This document shows, piece after piece, positions 28,764-36,055 of a stretch of 64,000 nt of DNA (positions are counted from its first letter, which is position 1; every line of letters starts with the position of its first letter). The notes beneath the pieces were generated by a model. It saw nothing but the letters and a program-made list of their open reading frames with translations. It searched no databases and was not told where the DNA came from. Position numbers and translations under genes: made by a program. The DNA is taken from positions 308,433-372,432 of the forward strand of contig CAVSZA010000054.1 of the NCBI GenBank assembly GCA_963732095.1, in the 5' to 3' direction. Source of the stretch: AP-15 sp963732095 (lineage in GTDB: Bacteria; Pseudomonadota; Alphaproteobacteria; ATCC43930; CGMCC-115725).

Positions 28764-28901
28764 TCAAAACCAAGAAGAGACATCAGCATCAGCGAGCGCG
28801 AGAGTTCCCGAGCTGGGACGGGCGACGACGGCGGCTCGGCGTCCCTCAGGACGCCGAGCAGCTAAGTCGAAGCTCGTAGCGCTGGCTATGCATCGTCGCA
28901 T
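28764..28901 (-). promoter_or_regulatory. Possible leuA leader with small ORF and perfect hairpin
   Basis: Upstream of leuA on its strand, a 45-codon open frame runs from ATG 28901 to TGA 28764. A second, overlapping 15-codon frame starts about 8 bases further in and stops inside the hairpin. The hairpin (28834-28859) has 11-bp arms GCTCGGCGTCC/GGACGCCGAGC with a 4-nt loop. A second weaker stem, CCGGC-N7-GCCGG, lies at 28729-28745. Attenuation by leader peptides is known for leucine genes in other bacteria. Leucine codons are not strongly enriched here, so this is inference. Confidence 0.35.
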
Positions 28902-29125
28902 GCGTTAACAGAATCGTATCCTGAGGTCAACCGGAAGTGAGTCAAGCCGCGCAAATTTGGCGCTGATGAAAATCCGTATTCCGACAAAACTAGGGTTCAA
29001 GAAATCCGAAATTCGCCGCGGCGTTGTCGGTCACGAACAATTATCCGGGCGGCTTCTGGAAAGATTACGGATACAACTGGTTCAGCGGCTCCTGAGGAGC
29101 TCTGCGATCTGGGGAGGGGGCCGCC
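28902..29125. other. Intergenic stretch between divergent leuA and the glycosyl cluster
   Basis: It should hold promoters for both directions. TTGACC (minus strand, 28930-28925) is the only promoter-like hexamer I noticed. No gene or repeat is visible. Confidence 0.3.
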
Positions 29126-29911
29126 TTGCCTGAAGAACGCTACGCGGTTGCGATCATGGCCAAGGCGTCGGTCGCCGGGACCGTCAAGACCCGCCTCGTG
29201 CCGCCGCTGACCCATGAGGAGGCGGCGGAGCTCAACACTTGCTGTCTGAGGGACGTTGCGGCGAACATCATGGCTGCGGCGAGGCAGGTGCCGATCCAGG
29301 GCTTTGCCGCGTACCATCCGCTGGGCTCCGAGCCCTTCTTCAATGACGTGCTGCCGGTCGGCTTCAAACTGCTGCCGCCCAGGGAGGCGACAATCGGGCG
29401 CAGTCTGATCCACGCGGCGCGGGACCTTTTTGACGCTGGCTGCAGCTCGGTTTGTCTCGTCAATGCCGACAGCCCGACCTTGCCCACCGAATTCCTCGTC
29501 GAGGCGGCTCGCCGGCTGCGGGAATCCGGCGATCGCGTCGTCCTAGGGCCCGCCGCGGATGGCGGTTACTACTTGATCGGGTTGAAGCAATTCCACCAGC
29601 GGCTTTTCGAGGACATCGACTGGAGCACGGAGCGGGTGTTCCGGCAGACGCTCGCCCGAGCCGGCGAGATCGGGGTGACGGTCGCGCCGCTGCCCGAATG
29701 GTACGATGTCGATGACGAGGCGACGCTGGCGATGCTTGCCCGCGAGATTGGACCGTGCCGGAGCGCGGCGCGCCCGTATCTCAACGGCTATCGGGCGCCC
29801 AGCACCGCGGCTTTTCTCGAAAAGCTGGCGGCCGGGAATGGCGGAATCGAACGCCTGTTCGGCCGTGCCGGCCCCCCTCCATTCCCTCCGCCGCCGGCGC
29901 GGGAAGGCTAG
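29126..29911 (+). CDS. TIGR04282 (DUF2064) family glycosyltransferase-like protein
   Basis: A 261-residue GT-A-fold protein. It has YAVAIMAKASVAGTVKTRL at the start, the sugar-nucleotide region with SLIHAARDLFDAGCSSVCLV, NADSPTLPTEFLVEAARRL with the acidic metal site, and GPAADGGYYLIGLKQ. This is the rSAM-associated transferase 1 group. The TTG at 29126 is supported by GGGGAGGGGG eight bases upstream. It is the first of four same-strand genes (GT-C protein, radical SAM, GT2) with touching or overlapping ends, so they form one operon. The donor and acceptor are unknown. Confidence 0.82.
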   Translation: MPEERYAVAIMAKASVAGTVKTRLVPPLTHEEAAELNTCCLRDVAANIMAAARQVPIQGFAAYHPLGSEPFFNDVLPVGFKLLPPREATIGRSLIHAARDLFDAGCSSVCLVNADSPTLPTEFLVEAARRLRESGDRVVLGPAADGGYYLIGLKQFHQRLFEDIDWSTERVFRQTLARAGEIGVTVAPLPEWYDVDDEATLAMLAREIGPCRSAARPYLNGYRAPSTAAFLEKLAAGNGGIERLFGRAGPPPFPPPPAREG

Positions 29912-31243
29912 GTGGGGGTGCGAACGGCGCGGTCGAGGCTGCTGCCACTTGCCGGCCTGCTGCTCGCGGGTGCGGCAGGCGGGCTGGCCGCCCAATTCGA
30001 CCGTGATCTGCTCGCCTTTATCATCATCGCCTTGGTCCAGGGAGCGGTCTGGGCAGCTGCGGCAGCTGTCGTCCTGCGCGGCGGCGATCAGCGCCCCGCG
30101 TGGGCCGTGATTCTGGGAACGGCGATATTGCTGCGCCTGATCGCGCTCGCGGCGCCGGTCTTTTTGTCCGACGACATCAACCGCTACATCTGGGACGGGC
30201 GAGTCCAAGCCGCCGGGATCAATCCCTATCGCTACATTCCGACCGCTCCCGAGCTCGAGCCGCTGCGCGACCCGCTGATCTTCCCCAACATCAATCGCAA
30301 CAATTACGCGCCGACGATTTACCCTCCGGTCGCCCAGATGCTGTTTCTGGTGGCAAACCGATTCGGCGAGACCGCGCTCGCGGTGAAACTGATGTTTGTC
30401 ACGATCGAGGCCGTCGGCATCGGCACCCTGCTCTTTATCTTGCGCACGGCCGGGCGGCCACCGGAGCAAATCCTGCTCTACGCCTGGCACCCGCTGCCGG
30501 TTTGGGAGATTGCCGGCTCGGGGCATGTCGATGCGGCGGTCGTCACATTTACCGCCCTGGCGCTCGCGGCTGCCGTCAGCGGGCGGCGCGCCTGGTCGGC
30601 TGTAGCGCTCGCCGCCGCGACCTTGGTAAAATTTTTGCCGCTGGTGCTGGCGCCCGCGCTGTGGCGCCCGGACAAGTCAAATCTAGGCGGTTGGCGATGG
30701 CCCACCGCCTTCATCGCCCTAATCGTTGCCGCCTATCTCCCCTATATCGGCGTCGGGTGGCGGGCTCTGGGGTTTTTGTCCGGCTATGTCGCGGAAGAAA
30801 ATCTTGGCTCGGGCAGCGGTTTTTGGCTGCTCGCGGTTATCCGGAGCACCATTCCGATGCCCCTCGCCGCCTATCTCGGTTTGGCCGGGAGCGTCATGGC
30901 GGGGCTGGCGATTGGTGCCCTTCGTCGACGGCCGGAGCCGCCCTCGGGCCTAAACTGGGCGATGGCGCTGGGCACGGCGGCGCTGTTCTTCGCGTCACCC
31001 CATTATCCCTGGTATTTCGTCTGGCTCGCCGCGCTGTTGACCGCCGCACCATGGTGGCCGGCCTGGTGGCTCACTCTCGCGGCTGTCCTGCTCTACTGGG
31101 ACCGCAAGACAGGCAATACCGCGTTTTGGGTGGGGTTCACTCTGTACGGCGGCTTTGTCATACTCTGCGCCGTCGATATCATCTGGCGAATTGTTTCCGA
31201 CAAAAGGTCCGGAGCACGGCGTGCCATTGACTGCGCAACCTAG
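29912..31243 (+). CDS. Multi-spanning GT-C/GT87-like glycosyltransferase
   Basis: A 443-residue membrane protein with about 10-11 helices. The first periplasmic loop after two to three helices holds FLSDDINRYIWDGRVQAAGI followed by NPYRY, with the paired acidic residues typical of polyprenyl-phosphate-sugar dependent GT-C enzymes. FASPHYPWYFVWLAALLTAA lies near the C-terminus. It would transfer a sugar from a lipid carrier on the outer face of the inner membrane. The GTG start directly follows the stop of the TIGR04282 gene. The 3' end overlaps the next gene by 23 bases. Confidence 0.78.
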   Translation: MGVRTARSRLLPLAGLLLAGAAGGLAAQFDRDLLAFIIIALVQGAVWAAAAAVVLRGGDQRPAWAVILGTAILLRLIALAAPVFLSDDINRYIWDGRVQAAGINPYRYIPTAPELEPLRDPLIFPNINRNNYAPTIYPPVAQMLFLVANRFGETALAVKLMFVTIEAVGIGTLLFILRTAGRPPEQILLYAWHPLPVWEIAGSGHVDAAVVTFTALALAAAVSGRRAWSAVALAAATLVKFLPLVLAPALWRPDKSNLGGWRWPTAFIALIVAAYLPYIGVGWRALGFLSGYVAEENLGSGSGFWLLAVIRSTIPMPLAAYLGLAGSVMAGLAIGALRRRPEPPSGLNWAMALGTAALFFASPHYPWYFVWLAALLTAAPWWPAWWLTLAAVLLYWDRKTGNTAFWVGFTLYGGFVILCAVDIIWRIVSDKRSGARRAIDCAT

Positions 31244-32279
31244 ACCCGACCCGCGGCGCTATTTCGAAGCCATCGGCGACGCGCGCGGCGAGGTTGCCGA
31301 GCAGGAGCCGGTCTGCCTCTATATCGAGACAACCAATCGCTGCAACCTGCTGTGCGAAACCTGCCCGCGCACCTTCGAGGATCTCGAGCCGCCCGCCGAT
31401 ATGAGCTGGCAATTGTTCATTCGTATCGTCGACCAGTTTCCGCGGATAGCGCGCGTCGTCTTGCATGGGGTCGGCGAGCCGATGATGGTCAAGGCGCTGC
31501 CCCGAATGGTGCGCTATCTGAAAGACCGCGGCACCTACGTGCTGTTCAACACGAACGGCACCCTGCTGACCGAGCGCAAGGGCAGGGAGCTGATCGCTGC
31601 AGGCCTCGACGAATTGCGGGTGTCGCTCGACGCTGCCGAGCCCGAGGCCTTTCTCGCAGTGCGCGGCAAAAACATGTTTGACCGGATTGTCCGCAATGTG
31701 CGCGCCTTCACCGCGCTGCAGCGCGCCGAGGGACTTGGGCACCCATTGGTATCGCTGTGGCTGACCGGGCTGAAGGAGACAATCGACCAGCTGCCAGAAT
31801 TTGTTCGGCTGGCGCACCGCATTGGCGTCTCGGAAATCCATCTTCAGCGCCTGGTGTTTACTCCGGAAGGAGAGGGCTTGGCGCGCGCCCGATCCGCGTT
31901 GTTCGAGAAGCTCGAAGGCGACGAGCCGAGGCGGCTCGAGGAAGCCGCCGCTGTTGCCGAGACGCTCGGGGTCCGCTTCAATGCCTCCGGCGCGACCGAG
32001 CCGGGGACGAGCCTCAAGCGCGCGGCCGACGACCAGCCATGGTCGCTGTGCCGGCGGCCCTGGACATTGATGTACTTCACCGCTCACGGCCGGGCGATCC
32101 CATGCTGCATCGCGCCGTTTTCGATGCGCGGCTATGACAACTTCACCTTGGGAGATGCAACACAGGAGAGCCTTCGGCAGATCTGGAACGGGCCGCGCTA
32201 CCAGGATTTCCGCCGTGCATTGTTGAGCGATAAACCGCCGCCGGCCTGTGCCTCGTGCGGGGTCCGCTGGAGCCTCTAA
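31221..32279 (+). CDS. Radical SAM protein with SPASM-like C-terminus
   Basis: A 352-residue protein. The iron-sulfur motif CNLLCETC (C41, C45, C48) follows VCLYIETTNR. VVLHGVGEPMM is the GGE-like SAM-binding segment, and LFNTNGTLL and LDELRVSLDAAEPEAF complete the partial barrel. The C-terminal part has CRRPWTLMYFTAHGRAIPCC and a final CASCG, which would hold a second cluster as in SPASM proteins. The GTG at 31221 lies inside the end of the upstream gene, behind GGAG. It could modify a lipid, nucleoside or peptide; nothing nearby looks like a precursor peptide. Co-location with two or three glycosyltransferases suggests glycolipid or glycan tailoring. Confidence 0.82.
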   Translation: MPLTAQPRPDPRRYFEAIGDARGEVAEQEPVCLYIETTNRCNLLCETCPRTFEDLEPPADMSWQLFIRIVDQFPRIARVVLHGVGEPMMVKALPRMVRYLKDRGTYVLFNTNGTLLTERKGRELIAAGLDELRVSLDAAEPEAFLAVRGKNMFDRIVRNVRAFTALQRAEGLGHPLVSLWLTGLKETIDQLPEFVRLAHRIGVSEIHLQRLVFTPEGEGLARARSALFEKLEGDEPRRLEEAAAVAETLGVRFNASGATEPGTSLKRAADDQPWSLCRRPWTLMYFTAHGRAIPCCIAPFSMRGYDNFTLGDATQESLRQIWNGPRYQDFRRALLSDKPPPACASCGVRWSL

Positions 32280-33085
32280 GGGGGTGTGCCCCTCACTCTC
32301 CCGCTAACGCGGGCCCCTCCCTCTCCCCGCTTGAGCGGGGCGAGGGAACGAACTGGCCTGCTCCCCCGCCCCGCTTGGGGGAAGAGGGTCGGGGTGAGGG
32401 ACGAGGCGCGCGCATCGCCGTAATCATCCCGGTGCTCGATGAGGAGGGGGCGATCGGCCCGGTGCTCGCGGCCATACCCTGCGGCTGGGTTGACCACGTC
32501 ATCGTCGTCGACGGCGGCAGCCGTGATCGCACTGTCGCAGAGGCCCTCGCCGCCGGAGCAACGGTAATCGTCGAGCGGGAGCGAGGGTACGGCCGGGCCT
32601 GTGGCAAGGGAGCTGCTGCGGCGATCGAGGACGGAGCGGAGATCCTCGTTTTCCTCGATGGCGACGGCGGCGACCGGCCCGAGGCGATCCCGAGCCTGGT
32701 GCAGCCGCTGCTCGCGGACGAACACGATTTCGTGATCGGGTCGCGCACCAGAGCCAGTATAGGAGCCCATCAGGCGCTCGCGGGCCGCGCGATTGGCGCT
32801 GCAATCGGTCTCGTTTACGGCGTGCGCTTTACCGACATGTGCGCGTTCCGGGCGATCCGCGCTGATGTGCTGAGGCGCCTCGGCATGCGCGAGATGACGT
32901 ACGGCTGGAACCTCGAGATGCAAATGAGGGCGGCGCGCGCCGGCCTGCGCATACTGGAGCTCCCGGTGCCGCACGGCCGGCGCCTCGCCGGGAAATCCAA
33001 GGTCGCGGGTACCTTCCGCGGCACCATCAAAGCCGGGCTACGGATTCTCTCGACCTTCGCCCGCATCGCTTGCGAACGCCGCTGA
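32255..33085 (+). CDS. GT2 family glycosyltransferase (DPM1-like) with repeat-derived N-terminus
   Basis: The GT-A core begins at IAVIIPVLDEEGAIGPVLAA and has HVIVVDGGSRDRTVAEALAA, the DxD-like site LVFLDGDGGDRPEAIPSLV, and TDMCAFRAIRADVLRRL. It resembles bacterial polyprenyl-phosphate glycosyltransferases without C-terminal membrane helices. The open frame extends upstream to GTG 32255, overlapping the radical SAM gene, and runs through a palindromic repeat (32290-32400). The true start may be there, or at TTG 32375 within the repeat. Either way the first 18-50 residues are repeat-encoded. Confidence 0.75.
   Translation: MRGPLEPLRGCAPHSPANAGPSLSPLERGEGTNWPAPPPRLGEEGRGEGRGARIAVIIPVLDEEGAIGPVLAAIPCGWVDHVIVVDGGSRDRTVAEALAAGATVIVERERGYGRACGKGAAAAIEDGAEILVFLDGDGGDRPEAIPSLVQPLLADEHDFVIGSRTRASIGAHQALAGRAIGAAIGLVYGVRFTDMCAFRAIRADVLRRLGMREMTYGWNLEMQMRAARAGLRILELPVPHGRRLAGKSKVAGTFRGTIKAGLRILSTFARIACERR
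32290..32400. repeat. CCCTCCCTCTCCCC-type interspersed palindromic repeat
   Basis: Two stems, CCCGCTAACGCGGG (32300-32313) and CCCCGCTTGAGCGGGG (32325-32340), lie inside a C-rich/G-rich palindrome ending near GGGTCGGGGTGAGGG. Related copies lie at 41606-41733 and 46169-46206. It separates the radical SAM and GT2 genes. Confidence 0.75.
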
Positions 33086-33401
33086 GCGAAGCGAAGCAAC
33101 CTGGGTTCAACGCAAATAACTAAAATGTCATGATCGTATTTGGGGATGAAACCCACCCAAGTCCCGAATAACCATTCGGTCCGAAGCTCTTTCGGGATCG
33201 GGTGAACCTCCCGTCCCGCATAGCCGTAGCGGTACCCATCGATACGGCGCCGCTATCCCCACCCCTCGGTTATGTCGGATAGATTCATGACCTTCAAGCG
33301 GAGGCCAAACGGGAGATCGTACTCGGCACATCGTTGCCGTCGCAGCGTGCCTAAAACCAGGCCGTCTGCGAATAAATCAGATCCCCTTACAGCATGTCAC
33401 A
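33086..33401. other. Intergenic region without a recognisable gene
   Basis: About 316 bases following the GT2 gene. GAGCGAAGCGAAGCAACC near 33087 resembles half of the GTCATTGCGAG-type palindrome. No coding signal stands out; composition is less GC-rich than neighbours. Confidence 0.4.
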
Positions 33402-33719
33402 ATGAAAATAGCTTTTCCGAAGGAAGCGCAGAAACTGCTCACCTCTTTCTGGTTGTATGAGCCGGTTGGTCTGACGTCTGTCCTAGATACTTTTGATTCC
33501 ACCGAAGTTTGCTTCCCAAATATACTTCGTTGGGCTCTTGGCCGGGATCCAGAGCCTTGGGTGCAGACGGCCTTATCTGATCACTCTCCGACTGAATTCT
33601 TGAAAGAAGCCCTCGAATGCTACGGAGTCCAACAAAACATAGTGCGCCTAATTCTCAACGCCTATCCCGAGAAAAAGCGATTGATCCATATTCACATTCC
33701 AATTTCCCTGTCGGGTTAG
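33402..33719 (+). CDS. Small hypothetical protein
   Basis: A 105-residue frame starting MKIAFPKEAQKLLTSFWLYE, rich in aromatic and charged residues, with AT-richer codons than its surroundings. No signal peptide, membrane helix or known motif is visible and the ribosome site is weak. It lies just before the IS1595 pseudogene and may have come in with foreign DNA. I do not recognise it. Confidence 0.4.
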   Translation: MKIAFPKEAQKLLTSFWLYEPVGLTSVLDTFDSTEVCFPNILRWALGRDPEPWVQTALSDHSPTEFLKEALECYGVQQNIVRLILNAYPEKKRLIHIHIPISLSG

Positions 33720-33794
33720 CGCAGGTTCGCTAAATGTTCTGGATGCCCGCCTCTCCTTAGGGTAGCATGAGCCCAGTTTGGTTAGGGGGAGCGA

Positions 33795-34818
33795 ATGGCT
33801 GGACTTCTGGATTTTGTAGCCCGGTTCGGGGCGGAGGCGCGGTGCATCGAGCACTTGGCTGGGCTTCGCTGGCCCGGCGGTTTTGTGTGTTCCGGCTGCG
33901 GTGGGCGGCAGGCTTGGGGCGGCTGAAGGCTCGGCCGCGGGTCTACGAATGCGCCATCTGCCATCGGCAGGAATCGATGACGGCGGGAACCGTGTTTCAT
34001 CGGACGCGGACGGGGTTGGCGAAGTGGTTTCTCGCCGCCTACCTGATGGGTCGCGACAAGCGCGGCGTCTCGGCCAAATTTCTGCAGCGCGAACTGGGGG
34101 TGACGTATCAGAGCGCACAAGCTGCGCCACGGGCTGAGCGAGGATCCGGCCCGTCCGCTGCGCGGCTTTCTCGAGGCGGATGAGACCTTCATCGGTGGCC
34201 GCGGCGATCGGACAAGCCGCGGCCGCAGCACGGCCAGCCCCGACAAGAGCCTGGTCGTCGCCGCCGTCGAGAAGGTGCCGGCACCAAAGAACAAGACGGC
34301 AAAGCACGGGCACGCGGTCAAGCGCCAACACGGCTTCTTCGCCGGCAACGCGCGGGATCGCGGTTCTGCCAGCCGCGACGGGCATCGAACTCGGCGCCTT
34401 CCTCAAGGCGAATGTCGCAGCTGGGTCCCATCTCCTGACCGACGGGTTCGCCGCCTATCGCAGCCGCGATGCCGCCCTCGGCGAGCATTTGACGCACACG
34501 CCGGTGGTGCAGGACGACGGCGCCAATGCCGGAGAGTTCTTCCCGATCATCCATACCCTGTTCAGCAACATCAAAGCCTGGCTCGTCGGCACTCATCACG
34601 GCGTCAGCGCCAAGCACCTGCCGCGCTACCTTCGGGAATGGTCCTACCGCTTCAACCGCCGCAATTTGCCCGATGGGTTGGACGGCTACCTCATTCGGCG
34701 CGCCGTCGAATGCGCCACCATCACCTACGATCAGCTCAAGACCACCGCCATGCCAGGCGGCGCTAACCGTGTCCGGCGGCCTCCCGCTATGGTTGCGCAA
34801 CCTGCTCTAGCCCAATAG
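33795..34818 (+). mobile_element. IS1595-family (ISXO2-like) transposase, degenerate
   Basis: Pieces in three frames rebuild an IS1595 transposase. The zinc-finger start is RWPGGFVCSGCGGRQAW and YECAICHRQ with two Cys pairs. The catalytic core has FLEADETFIGG (first Asp), LTDGFAAYRSRD (second Asp) and SAKHLPRYLREWSYRFNRR near the end. Frame breaks lie near 33918, 34115 and 34360, so the transposase is dead. Clear terminal inverted repeats could not be fixed by eye. Confidence 0.85.
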
Positions 34819-34854
34819 GGATAACCCAACAAACCGTATCTAGGGAGAGGACAA

Positions 34855-35196
34855 GTGAATACGAAATCGATCAAAATGGCAGTAGTAGGAACTCTGGCTG
34901 CCGCGGCGACGAGTGCGATGGTAGTCGGCTCGGCGCAAGCGGGCACGCAAGATTTCGATCTGGTCAACAATTCCGGACGGACGATCGAGCGGATCTTTGT
35001 TTCCAGCGTCAATACGGATAGTTGGGAAAACGATGTCCTCGGCCGGTTTATCCTGCCGTCCGGCTATACCAAGCATGTGACGTTTTCACGGCACTACCCC
35101 GGCTGCGAATTCGACGTCAAAGTGATGTTTCGTGATGGCAGCTCATTGACTGATTGGAGTGTTGATCTCTGCAGGGTCGGCCGGGTCATCGTCTGA
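34855..35196 (+). CDS. Small exported protein of unknown function
   Basis: A 113-residue protein with a clear signal peptide (KMAVVGTLAAAATSAMVVGS, cleavage near AQA-GT). The mature part begins DFDLVNNSGRTIERIFVSS and has two cysteines (PGCEFDV, VDLCRVG) that could form a disulfide. The GTG at 34855 follows AGGGAGAGG. It resembles a recurring family of small periplasmic proteins in Proteobacteria with no assigned role. It ends at a strong terminator. Confidence 0.75.
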   Translation: MNTKSIKMAVVGTLAAAATSAMVVGSAQAGTQDFDLVNNSGRTIERIFVSSVNTDSWENDVLGRFILPSGYTKHVTFSRHYPGCEFDVKVMFRDGSSLTDWSVDLCRVGRVIV

Positions 35197-35218
35197 TCAC
35201 GTCCTTGCGACAAAACAG

Positions 35219-35246
35219 ACGCCCCGCTCTTGCGGGGCGTTTGTTG
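35219..35246 (+). terminator. Intrinsic terminator
   Basis: GCCCCGC-TCTT-GCGGGGC stem followed by GTTTGTTGTT, just after the small exported protein gene. Confidence 0.85.
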
Positions 35247-35288
35247 TTGCGGCACCCTCACCTCGAACTGATCTGCCGGAGGCTGAGC

Positions 35289-35951
35289 ATGCGCGCGATG
35301 ATCGAGTATCTGCGCCCCGACGGGGGCAGGACCAAAGGCTATCTGGCGATGGCCGGCCAGGGGCGCCCCGGTATCGTCGTTATCCAGGAGTGGTGGGGGC
35401 TCAACGACCAGATCTGTGGCGTCGCCGACCGCTTCGCCCGCGCTGGATACAATGCTCTCGCGCCCGACCTTTACAGAGGCCGCCTCACCACCGAACCGGA
35501 CGAAGCCAATCACCTGATGACCGGGCTCGATTTCGCCGACGCCACGCACCAGGATCTGCGTGGCGCCGCGCAGCACTTGCAAACGCAAAGCGGAAGAGTG
35601 GCGGTGATGGGCTACTGCATGGGCGGAGCCTTGACCATCGCTGCCGCCGTCCATGCCCCCGAATTCGCGGCCGGGGTGTGCTTTTACGGGATCCCGCCGA
35701 AGACGTTCGCCGCCCCGGCCAAGATCCGTATCCCGCTGCAAGGCCATTTCGCCAACCAGGACGACTGGTGCACACCGGCGGCGGTCGACGATCTCGAAAG
35801 GACATTGAAAGCGGCCGGCGTCACGCACGAGATCTACCGCTATGACGCGGCCCACGCCTTCGCCAACGAGCGGAGCGCGGCTTATGACGTCGGCTGCGCC
35901 AACCAGGCGTGGGAGCGCATGGCCTCATTCCTTGATGCGCAAATAGCCTAG
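35289..35951 (+). CDS. Dienelactone hydrolase family protein
   Basis: A 220-residue alpha/beta hydrolase. GRPGIVVIQEWWGLNDQIC holds the conserved Glu near residue 34. The nucleophile elbow is AVMGYCMGGALT (Cys110). The Asp lies in HFANQDDWCTP and the His in YDAAHAFANE. Such enzymes open dienelactones in chlorocatechol or aromatic degradation, but many act on other esters. GGAGG precedes the ATG at 35289. Confidence 0.85.
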   Translation: MRAMIEYLRPDGGRTKGYLAMAGQGRPGIVVIQEWWGLNDQICGVADRFARAGYNALAPDLYRGRLTTEPDEANHLMTGLDFADATHQDLRGAAQHLQTQSGRVAVMGYCMGGALTIAAAVHAPEFAAGVCFYGIPPKTFAAPAKIRIPLQGHFANQDDWCTPAAVDDLERTLKAAGVTHEIYRYDAAHAFANERSAAYDVGCANQAWERMASFLDAQIA

Positions 35952-36055
35952 GGTCGAGGGAGAGCAGGGGCGCGTTTTTGACGATTGCGATCGCGTAATC
36001 GCACGGGAGGGCGCCATCGGTTGCAGCCGCCCGGGATGATGCGCGGAGGTCTGCG

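Noticed and set aside
28310..28789. Minus-strand frame starting MLMSLLGFE upstream of leuA, considered as a leucine leader peptide
   Set aside because: It runs on through the leuA coding start in another frame and has few leucines after the first codons; the frames ending at 28764 and in the hairpin fit a leader slightly better.
27082..28908. 608-codon plus-strand frame opposite leuA
   Set aside because: Antisense shadow of a conserved LeuA; no motif of its own.
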